Assembly: GCF_001544495.1 (NCBI RefSeq)
Contig: NZ_FCNZ02000003.1
Coordinates: 62,001-126,000 of the forward strand
Reading direction: 5' to 3'
Origin: Caballeronia telluris
Lineage (GTDB): Bacteria > Pseudomonadota > Gammaproteobacteria > Burkholderiales > Burkholderiaceae
Length of the DNA stretch: 64,000 nt
A program made the translations under genes and the position numbers. This document shows positions 35,164 through 41,796 of the stretch, one piece after another. The stretch's first letter is position 1, and each line of letters begins with the position of its first letter. Under the pieces are notes generated by a model. It ran no database searches. It was given only the letters and a program-made list of their open reading frames with translations, and had not been told where the DNA came from.

Positions 35164-36774
35164 TTACTGAACCGAAACGCTCGTGAAGTTCTGCCGCCCG
35201 AACGGGCTCACGCTATAGCCGCTCACGTTGGCACGCGTGAGCGCGGCGGCCGTCGGATACGCGAGCGGAATCCACAGCGCCTGATCGTGGATGATCTTTT
35301 GCGCGTCGACGTAGGCACGGGTTCGCTTGGCGACATCGGCCGTCGCCTTGCCCTCTGCGATCAGCTTGTCGAGTTGCGGATCGCAGTAGCGCGCGAAGTT
35401 GATGCCGGACTTCACCGCGTTGCAGCTAAATAGCGGCGAGAGATAGTTGTCCGGGTCGCCGTTGTCGCCGGCCCAGCCCATGAAGAGCATGTCATGCTGG
35501 CCTTGCTTGGCTTCCTTGATCAGCTCGCCCCACTCGATCACCTTCACCTGTGCCTTTACGCCGATCTTCGCGAGATCGGCCTGCAGCAGTTCGGCGCCGG
35601 CCTTCGGATTCGGATTCAGCACGCTGCCGTTCGGACGCACCCAGATCGTGGTTTCGAAGCCGTTCGGGAAGCCCGCATCGGCGAGCAGCTTCTTCGCCTT
35701 GTCCGCCGAATAGGCATACGGACTGACCGCCTTGTCGTAGCTCCACGTGTTCGGCGGATACGGATTCACAGCGGCGGTCGCGGTGTTTTCGAAGACGGTC
35801 TTCAGGTACGTCGTGCGATCGAATGCTTCGTTGAGCGCCTGGCGTACCTTCGGATTGTCGAGCGGTTTCTTCTGCGTATTGAGCGCGACGAACGCCGTCA
35901 TGAACGCCGGTGTTTCGCTCACTTTCAGCGCCTTGTCCTTCTTCGCGTCGATCACGTCCTGCGGTTTCGGCGAGAGCGCGATCTGGCATTCGCCCGCCTT
36001 GATCTTTTGCGCGCGCACCGATGCATCCGGCGTGATCGCATAGATCAGGCGGTCGACTTTCGGCTTCGCGCCCCAGTACGACGGATTGACGTCGTAGCGG
36101 ATCACCGAGTCTTTCGTATAGCTCTTCAAGACGAACGGGCCGGTGCCGATCGGCTTCGCGTTCAGGTCGGCTTGACGGTTCGCCTTCTGCAACTGATCGG
36201 CGTATTCGGCCGAATAGATCGACGCGAAACCCATCGTGAGGATCGGCACGAAAGTCGCGTTGGGCTCGTTCAGTTCGAACTTGACGGTGTGTTCGTCGAC
36301 CTTGGCGACCGACTTGATCAGCTTCACGAGCCCCATCGACTGCGCGTGCGGAAAGCCGCTCGCGCCCGCGACCTTGTGCCACGGATTGCTGTCGGAGAGC
36401 ATGCGCTCGAACGTGAACACGACGTCGTCGGCGTCGAGCGTTCGGGTCGGCTTGAAATACTCGGTGCTCTGGAACTGCACGTTCGGTCGCAGATGGAACG
36501 TGTAGGTGAGGCCGTCGTCGCTCACGTCCCACTTTTGCGCGAGCGCGGGCGTGACCTTCTTCGCGGCTTCGTCGTAGGAGACGAGCGTGTTGAAGATCAC
36601 GTCCGCCGACGCGTTGGTCGTGACGAGCGAATTGAACTGCGCGACGTCGAAGCCGTCGGGGCTCGATTCGGTGCAGACGGTAAGCGGCTTCGCCAGGGCG
36701 AGCGCCGGCATGGCGACGAGCGCGGCGGCCGCAAGCAGATTGAGGCGCATAAGTGGGCGCATGAGTGGGCGCAT
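35164..36774 (-). CDS. ABC transporter periplasmic substrate-binding protein (dipeptide/oligopeptide type, SBP_bac_5)
   Basis: A 536-residue extracellular solute-binding protein family 5 member, close in layout to DppA. A signal peptide (RLNLLAAAALVAMPALALA) is cleaved before KPLTVCTESSPDGFDVAQFN in part. LRPNVQFQSTEYFKPTRTLDADDVVFTFERM in part is the family signature. MGWAGDNGDPDNYLSPLFSC is the DppA-like ligand loop, and Cys pairs may form disulfides. Start at 36774, with GGGAG 6 bases upstream; the first nine codons come from a 12-bp repeat with three possible ATGs. No permease genes are adjacent, so it is an orphan or serves a distant transporter. Confidence 0.92.
   Translation of the reverse strand: MRPLMRPLMRLNLLAAAALVAMPALALAKPLTVCTESSPDGFDVAQFNSLVTTNASADVIFNTLVSYDEAAKKVTPALAQKWDVSDDGLTYTFHLRPNVQFQSTEYFKPTRTLDADDVVFTFERMLSDSNPWHKVAGASGFPHAQSMGLVKLIKSVAKVDEHTVKFELNEPNATFVPILTMGFASIYSAEYADQLQKANRQADLNAKPIGTGPFVLKSYTKDSVIRYDVNPSYWGAKPKVDRLIYAITPDASVRAQKIKAGECQIALSPKPQDVIDAKKDKALKVSETPAFMTAFVALNTQKKPLDNPKVRQALNEAFDRTTYLKTVFENTATAAVNPYPPNTWSYDKAVSPYAYSADKAKKLLADAGFPNGFETTIWVRPNGSVLNPNPKAGAELLQADLAKIGVKAQVKVIEWGELIKEAKQGQHDMLFMGWAGDNGDPDNYLSPLFSCNAVKSGINFARYCDPQLDKLIAEGKATADVAKRTRAYVDAQKIIHDQALWIPLAYPTAAALTRANVSGYSVSPFGRQNFTSVSVQ
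36745..36774 (-). repeat. 12-bp tandem repeat that triplicates the start codon
   Basis: Two and a half copies of gcgcatRAGTGG (36745-36756, 36757-36768, 36769-36774) give MRPLMRPLMRL at the N-terminus, so three in-frame ATGs occur 12 bp apart. Only the first has a good ribosome-binding site. Confidence 0.85.
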
Positions 36775-36978
36775 GAGTTCTCCCGTGACCTTGAAGGTCG
36801 ATTGATCGTTACGTTCGTTATCGTTCGACGACGACGCGCGAAACCGGATGCAAGCCGCGCGCCCGCGCCGGTAGATTATCGAACGCGACCTGTGGCGACA
36901 ACGATCGGATCGCCATATTCATATGCCCGCCGCGAGACGCGCCTTGCCGAATCGTGGCGCGCGGGCTACACTTCAAGC

Positions 36979-37092
36979 CGTCTTTGGGGAGTAGCCTTCC
37001 TTCCGCCTTGGAAGGAGAACGCGTCAACATCCTCGGCTTTTCTGCCGTGGCGCGTTCGACCGCGAGTTCATTCGCTCGGTTTGGCGAGACCA
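36979..37092 (+). ncRNA. yybP-ykoY-like (manganese) riboswitch aptamer
   Basis: The plus-strand leader contains TTTGGGGAGTAGCC (36984-36997), the hallmark L1 loop of the yybP-ykoY family, then an 8-bp-type hairpin CCTTCC-GCC-TTGGAAGG, then GCGTCAACATCCTCG (37021-37035), the second conserved loop, and it closes with GGCGAGACC (37083-37091), which can pair with GTCTT at 36980-36984 to make P1. The family senses Mn2+. It precedes an antiporter gene, which fits. Identified by eye, not with a covariance model. Confidence 0.75.
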
Positions 37093-37093
37093 T

Positions 37094-37156
37094 TGATGCA
37101 TCGTGTCGTTCCTGGTCGGACGGCGTGCGATGCATCATGGTTCGCTGACGTCCGAC
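37094..37156 (+). promoter_or_regulatory. Candidate riboswitch expression platform with two competing hairpins
   Basis: Hairpin A pairs TGATGCATCG (37094-37103) with CGATGCATCA (37128-37137), a perfect 10-bp stem. Hairpin B pairs GTCGGACG (37115-37122, in A's loop) with CGTCCGAC (37149-37156). The stems interleave, so they are mutually exclusive or form a pseudoknot, as expected for a switching platform between the aptamer and the antiporter start. Confidence 0.5.
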
Positions 37157-37254
37157 CGTGGAATCATCGTGTCCCCAGAACTCATAAAACAATCCCCCGC
37201 ACGCGCCGTCACCCGCGCGAATCTCTTCGTGTACGCCTCGTCGCGAGGTGCCGC

Positions 37255-38265
37255 ATGACGACGCTTTTCATCGAACTCGCGCTGATGCTGGCCGTCATTC
37301 TCGTGGCGTCCGAACTCTTCACCAACGCGCTCGAACACCTCGGCGAGCGGCTCGGCATTTCCGAAGGCGTGACCGGTTCGCTGTTCGCCGCCGTCGGCAC
37401 GGCGCTGCCCGAAACGACCGTGCCGATCATCGCGCTGCTCGGCGGCACCGCGAGCCGGGCGGTCAACGAGGAGATCGGCGTCGGCGCGATTCTCGGCGCG
37501 CCGCTCATGCTCGCGACGCTCTCCACCTGCCTGATGACGCTCGCGATCCTGAAGTCGCGCGGCATGCGCGGCGTGATTGCACCGGAGCGCACCGGCTTCA
37601 CGCGCGATCTCAACTTCTTCCTGTGCGCGTTCGCCATCGCGGCGGGCGCGATGTTCGTGCCGCACCACGCGTGGCAGGTGCGGGCGCTCTTCGCGGCGAG
37701 CCTCGTCGGCGTGTACGTGGTGTATGTGATATCGACGTTCAGGGCGTCGGCGGGACTCGTCGAAAGCGGGCACGGCACCGAGGCGCCCGAGCGGCTTTTC
37801 GTCTCGCGACTCGGCCTGCCGACTTCGCTTGCGACGATCGTGTTGCAGTTCGCCATCGGCATCGCGCTTCTGGTCGGCGGCGCGAAGGGCTTCATTCACG
37901 GCGTGGAAGGCGTGTCCCAAGTGCTGGGGGTATCGGCGTTGCTGCTGTCGCTGATCATCATTCCGATCGCGACCGAACTGCCGGAGAAAGTGAACAGCAT
38001 CCTCTGGGCGCGCCGCGGCAAGGACACGCTTGCGTTCGGCAACATCACCGGCGCGATGGTGTTCCAGGGCACGCTGCTGCCGGCCATCGGCATCATGCTG
38101 ACGCCCTGGGAGCCGCGCATCGAAGTGCTCACGGGCGTGCTCATCACGCTCGCCGCCGCGCTCTGGCTGCGCTTCAACGCGCGGCGCAATGGCGTGGTGT
38201 TGTGGGCGCTGCTCGGCAACGGCGTGCTGTACGGTGCATATCTCACGCTAACGCTCGGGCGCTGA
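37255..38265 (+). CDS. Sodium/calcium-exchanger-family cation antiporter
   Basis: A 336-residue CaCA-superfamily transporter with ten or eleven hydrophobic helices. The two alpha-repeats are visible: VGTALPETTVPIIALLGG (about residues 46-63) and IIPIATELPEKVNSILWA (about 238-255), each with the ion-coordinating Glu-x-x/Pro motif. It would exchange Ca2+, Mn2+ or a related cation for Na+ or H+. The ATG at 37255 follows a GAGGTG site. The yybP-ykoY-like riboswitch just upstream suggests Mn2+-induced expression and hence a role in manganese export; this is inference. Confidence 0.85.
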   Translation: MTTLFIELALMLAVILVASELFTNALEHLGERLGISEGVTGSLFAAVGTALPETTVPIIALLGGTASRAVNEEIGVGAILGAPLMLATLSTCLMTLAILKSRGMRGVIAPERTGFTRDLNFFLCAFAIAAGAMFVPHHAWQVRALFAASLVGVYVVYVISTFRASAGLVESGHGTEAPERLFVSRLGLPTSLATIVLQFAIGIALLVGGAKGFIHGVEGVSQVLGVSALLLSLIIIPIATELPEKVNSILWARRGKDTLAFGNITGAMVFQGTLLPAIGIMLTPWEPRIEVLTGVLITLAAALWLRFNARRNGVVLWALLGNGVLYGAYLTLTLGR

Positions 38266-38287
38266 AAAAGCGGCCGCACAAATAAGA

Positions 38288-38307
38288 ATGCCCGCCGAGG
38301 CGGGCAT
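38288..38307. terminator. Hairpin between convergent antiporter and fliT
   Basis: ATGCCCGCC / GGCGGGCAT (38288-38296 with 38299-38307) forms a perfect 9-bp stem. On the minus strand it is followed by TCTTATTT, a moderate terminator tail for the fliT side; the plus side lacks a T run. Confidence 0.55.
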
Positions 38308-38388
38308 CAAGAGCGAAGCATTGCGCCGTGCTTCGACGCGTCGTTCTTGTTGTTGTTATTCAGGTTATCGGCGCTCGCCGGAAAAACT

Positions 38389-38688
38389 TTAGAAGCGTGC
38401 TGCCTGCTGATAGCGGCTCGCGGCGCTCGCGCGCTCCATCGAGCGCCGATGATTCGCGACGAGCGCTTCCTGCGCGATCGCGGCCGCCTGCGTCACCGCT
38501 TCGATGCTCGACTGGATCTTGCGGATCGTCGCGAGCGCGTCGGCGGGCTGATCGGCTTCCAGCGACATCAGGAGCGGCGCACGCGCTTCGGCGAGTTCCG
38601 CCGCGCGCGTCCATTCGCATTCGGCCACGGCCGTTTCGATTTCCCCGGTCAAGTCCCAGGCTCGCTGAATCAGTTCGTGCTGGCTCAT
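38389..38688 (-). CDS. fliT: Flagellar protein FliT (FliD export chaperone)
   Basis: A 99-residue all-helical protein beginning MSQHELIQRAWDLTGEIETA, consistent with FliT, which binds FliD before export and, in enterics, antagonises FlhDC. Sequence conservation in this family is low, so the call rests on size, helical heptads and position: it is 16 bp downstream of fliD on the same strand. The C-terminal helix (RRSMERASAASRYQQA) is the expected regulatory tail. Confidence 0.82.
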   Translation of the reverse strand: MSQHELIQRAWDLTGEIETAVAECEWTRAAELAEARAPLLMSLEADQPADALATIRKIQSSIEAVTQAAAIAQEALVANHRRSMERASAASRYQQAARF

Positions 38689-38704
38689 TGCTCGTCGTCC
38701 CCGG

Positions 38705-40216
38705 TTACTTGTTGCTCGCCATCGCGCCGGCGCTGTTGGTGCCGCCGAAGAGCTGCGTGAGATAGCTCGACTGGTTCGACATCTGCGACATCAGCGTGTT
38801 GAGCGCGGTGAACTGCGCGTTGTACGACGTCGTGAGCTGCGCGGTGTAGGCGGTCAGTTGCGTCTGCTGATCGGCGATGCTCTTCAGGTCGGCGTTGAGC
38901 GCGCTCGTGCGCGTGTCGATGATGCCGCCCGTTTGCAGGAACGACGTCAGGCTGGTGTTCAACGTCGCGGCGACGCCGGTCGTCGAATTGAAGAGCGAGG
39001 CGACCGTGCCGGGATTGCTCGTCAGCGCCGCCTTGAGCGCGTTTTCGTCGGTTTTCAGCGAGCCGTCGGGCTGCAGCGTGATGCCGATCGAGGCGAGGTT
39101 GACCTGGCTCGCCCCCACGCCCACGCCCTTGCTGATCGTGCTCGACAGCGTGTTGCGGATCATGTTCATCATCGAGTCGCCGAGCAGCGCGCCGCCTTGG
39201 GAGCCCGCGGTCTGCGTCGAATCGAATGCGGTCAGCGACGATGCCGTGCTGATGAAGTTGTTATAGGCCGTGACGAATCCGTCGATGGCGGTCTGTTGCC
39301 CGGTCGTGTCCTGCGCGACGGTGAGCGTCTGCGTGGTGCCGACCGCATCGGCGGTCAGCGTCAGCGAAACGCCCGTCAGCACGCCCGTGACCGTGTTGGT
39401 CGAACTCGTCGCGGCCGTGCCGGCGATGGTGAAATTGGCGTCCATGCCGGCCGTCGTTTGCGTCCAGTTCGACGAATTGACGGCGGTTTGCGCGGGCGTC
39501 GTGACGCCGTTCGAGGTCGTGGCGGCGGTGTAGGTGGTCGCGACGTTGAGATTGCTCAGGCCGTTGTCGGTGGTCGGCGTGACCGACACGTTGATGCCGT
39601 TCGTCTGGCCCGTCGACGAGGAGCGCAGCACGAGGTGCGCGCCGTCCGTACCGTTGACGATGGTAGCCGTGACCCCGGGGTTGCCCGTGCCCGAGTTGAT
39701 CGCGGAAGCGATGCCCGCGAGCGTGTTGTTGGTCGAATCGACGTTGATCGACATGCTCTTGCCGCCGATCGACAGGTTCATCGTGCCCGTGCCGAGCTGC
39801 GCCGTGCCGCTGAACGCGCCCGAGGTGATCGACTGCGACGTCGCGATGTTGCTCACCGAAACGGCGTAGCTGCCCGCCACCGCGCCGGTGCTTGCCGTGC
39901 CCGTCAGGCCCTTGCCGCTACCGGTCGCCGTGAAGGCGTTGAGCGTCGTGCCGTCGGCGAGCGAGCTGGCGGCGCTTTGCAAGAGCGACAGCACGGATTT
40001 CAGCGTGCCGACCGCGGTGAGTTGCGTGTTGTCCTTGGTTTGCTTCGAGGTGAGCGCGTCGGTCTGACCCGCCACCTTGGCATTGACGATCGCGGTAACG
40101 AGGGAGTTCACGTCCATCGACGAATTGGTCGAGCCGCTGATGATCGACTGCGCGGCCTGCTGGACTGCACTGTTCGGGTCGACTGTGGACGCCGACGTGG
40201 TTGCTACCGTGGACAT
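38705..40216 (-). CDS. fliD: Flagellar hook-associated protein 2 (filament cap)
   Basis: A 503-residue filament cap protein. The N-terminal D0 region is SGSTNSSMDVNSLVTAIVNA in part with KQTKDNTQLTAVGTLKSVLS coiled coil. The centre is Thr/Ser-rich beta domains, and the C-terminal domain includes IGITLQPDGSLKTDENALKAAL and LTAYTAQLTTSYNAQFTALN in part, the standard FliD_C helices. It caps the growing flagellum and guides flagellin polymerisation. It lies between fliC (upstream) and fliT on one strand. Confidence 0.95.
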   Translation of the reverse strand: MSTVATTSASTVDPNSAVQQAAQSIISGSTNSSMDVNSLVTAIVNAKVAGQTDALTSKQTKDNTQLTAVGTLKSVLSLLQSAASSLADGTTLNAFTATGSGKGLTGTASTGAVAGSYAVSVSNIATSQSITSGAFSGTAQLGTGTMNLSIGGKSMSINVDSTNNTLAGIASAINSGTGNPGVTATIVNGTDGAHLVLRSSSTGQTNGINVSVTPTTDNGLSNLNVATTYTAATTSNGVTTPAQTAVNSSNWTQTTAGMDANFTIAGTAATSSTNTVTGVLTGVSLTLTADAVGTTQTLTVAQDTTGQQTAIDGFVTAYNNFISTASSLTAFDSTQTAGSQGGALLGDSMMNMIRNTLSSTISKGVGVGASQVNLASIGITLQPDGSLKTDENALKAALTSNPGTVASLFNSTTGVAATLNTSLTSFLQTGGIIDTRTSALNADLKSIADQQTQLTAYTAQLTTSYNAQFTALNTLMSQMSNQSSYLTQLFGGTNSAGAMASNK

Positions 40217-40300
40217 GTATGACTCCGCTCCTGGCGTCTGCCTGATCGGTTGAGGAATGCCTGCTCAGAAACGACGGTGTGATGCGTAAAACAGAAATGC

Positions 40301-40361
40301 CGATCGGGAGGCAAGCCTCCCGGTGTACTTCGGCCGGCGCGCGGTACGGCTCGCGCGCCGG
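40301..40361 (-). terminator. Paired hairpins after fliC
   Basis: Two hairpins follow fliC on the minus strand: CCGGCGCGCG / CGCGCGCCGG (40334-40343 with 40352-40361) and CGGGAGGC / GCCTCCCG (40305-40312 with 40315-40322). Neither has an immediate long T run; they may terminate or stabilise the abundant fliC mRNA. Confidence 0.5.
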
Positions 40362-40379
40362 TCATGGCCTTGACGATGC

Positions 40380-41531
40380 TTAGCCGAGGAGCTTCAGGAC
40401 CTGCTGGGGCATCGAGTTCGCTTGCGCCAGAACCGAGATGCCTGCCTGTTGCAGCACTTGCGCCTTGCTCAGGTTCGCGGTTTCCTGCGCGAAGTTCGCG
40501 TCGGTGATCTGCGATTGAGCGGACGACAGGTTAGTGGCCTGCGCGGTCTGCGTGGCGGCTACCGAGCTGAAGCGGTTCTGCACGGCGCCGAGCTGTGCCT
40601 GCAATGCGTTGACGGAGTTGAGCGCGTTGTCGACGGCTTCGATCGCGGACGATGCACCGTCGGTGCCGCTGATGTCGATCTCCGACACTTGGGGCGGCTT
40701 GCTGTTCGCGTTCAGCGTGGCGAGTTCCGTCGTTTGTGCGGCGGTGGCCGTCGGCACGGCGGACGAGGAGAGCGTGATGCTGCCAGCGGTCGAGAGGCCG
40801 CCGAACACGTTGGACGAGTCGAACGACTGGGTCGCCGAGGTCGTGCCGTCGCCGAGAGACTTGTTGTCCTGGTCGGTGAACGTGTAGCCGCCATTGCCGT
40901 CGGCGATGACGTTGATCGAGGTGATCGAGGCGCCCGAGGTGGTGTTTGCGCCCGAAGCGTCCAGGGACAGACCGTCGACCGTGCCGACGACCGTGCCCTT
41001 CTGCGGGTTGCTGCCGCCGAGCGACAGGGCCGAGACGTTTGCGCCCGTGCCGAGGTCGATCGTGATCGACTGGCCGACGTTCGCGCCGACCTGGAACGTC
41101 TTGCTGCCGGCGGTGCCGTCGAGCAGGTTCGTGCCGTTGTACGTCGTTTGCGACGAGATGCGGTTGATTTCGCTGATACGCTGCGTCACTTCCTTTTGCA
41201 GCGAGGTCTTGTCGGCCGTCGAGAGCGAGCCGCTCGATGCTTGCACGGCGAGCTGGCGGATACGCTGCAGGTTGTCCGTGATCTGGCTGAGACCGCTCGA
41301 TGCCGTCTGAACCATCGACACGCCGTCGTTGGCGTTCGACACGCCCTGGTTCAGGCCGTTGATCTGCGAGGTCATGCGCGAAGCGATGGCGAGGCCTGCT
41401 GCGTCGTCGGCTGCGCTGTTGATGCGCTTGCCCGACGAAAGGCGCGTGATCGCCGACGACAGGGCGCTCTGCGTGCCATTCAGGTTTTGCTGGGCGACCA
41501 GCGAGTTGATGTTGCTGTTAATACCGATCAT
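40380..41531 (-). CDS. fliC: Flagellin
   Basis: A 383-residue flagellin. The conserved N-terminal D0/D1 helices (INSNINSLVAQQNLNGTQSA, then SGKRINSAADDAAGLAI) and C-terminal helix (NLSKAQVLQQAGISVLAQAN, ending MPQQVLKLLG) flank a variable Ser/Thr-rich middle of about 180 residues, the exposed part of the filament. The start at 41531 is fixed by the MIGINSN beginning. A near-consensus sigma-28 promoter lies about 100 bp upstream. The gene after the promoter region, on the same strand, is a SPINDLY-type glycosyltransferase. Confidence 0.97.
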   Translation of the reverse strand: MIGINSNINSLVAQQNLNGTQSALSSAITRLSSGKRINSAADDAAGLAIASRMTSQINGLNQGVSNANDGVSMVQTASSGLSQITDNLQRIRQLAVQASSGSLSTADKTSLQKEVTQRISEINRISSQTTYNGTNLLDGTAGSKTFQVGANVGQSITIDLGTGANVSALSLGGSNPQKGTVVGTVDGLSLDASGANTTSGASITSINVIADGNGGYTFTDQDNKSLGDGTTSATQSFDSSNVFGGLSTAGSITLSSSAVPTATAAQTTELATLNANSKPPQVSEIDISGTDGASSAIEAVDNALNSVNALQAQLGAVQNRFSSVAATQTAQATNLSSAQSQITDANFAQETANLSKAQVLQQAGISVLAQANSMPQQVLKLLG

Positions 41532-41626
41532 GTTGGTTCTCCAATGAGGCCGGGCAGGTGTTTCGTCTGTTGACAAAGCCGTTTATGGCGGAAGCGTCCG
41601 TCGTTTTGTCTGGCCGCTTGTTTAGG

Positions 41627-41653
41627 TTTTCGGCCCGCCTTCGGCAAACTTTA
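41627..41653 (-). promoter_or_regulatory. Sigma-28 (FliA) promoter of fliC
   Basis: On the minus strand, TAAAGTTT (41646-41653), an 11-bp spacer, and GCCGAAAA (41627-41634) match the sigma-28 consensus TAAAGTTT-N11-GCCGATAA with a single mismatch. It lies about 95 bp upstream of the flagellin ATG. Confidence 0.88.
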
Positions 41654-41796
41654 GGCGTCTCGTTGCATTTGCCTGCGGAATGTCAAAGAAGCCTTGTGCC
41701 GCGTGCGTTCTGGGGGGGCAAACGTTTGTCGCCGCCCACCCGGATCGCACGCCGGACAGCCCGAACCGGACCGCGGCGGACGGCTTTGCCGACGCC

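Noticed and set aside
35494..37254. The 5' extension of the antiporter frame to 923 codons
   Set aside because: The extension lies antisense to the peptide-binding protein gene and across the riboswitch; the membrane protein begins at 37255 with a suitable ribosome-binding site.
41719..41728. CAAACGTTTG palindrome upstream of the fliC promoter
   Set aside because: It is only 10 bp and such self-complementary decamers occur by chance in this composition; no second copy supports an operator.
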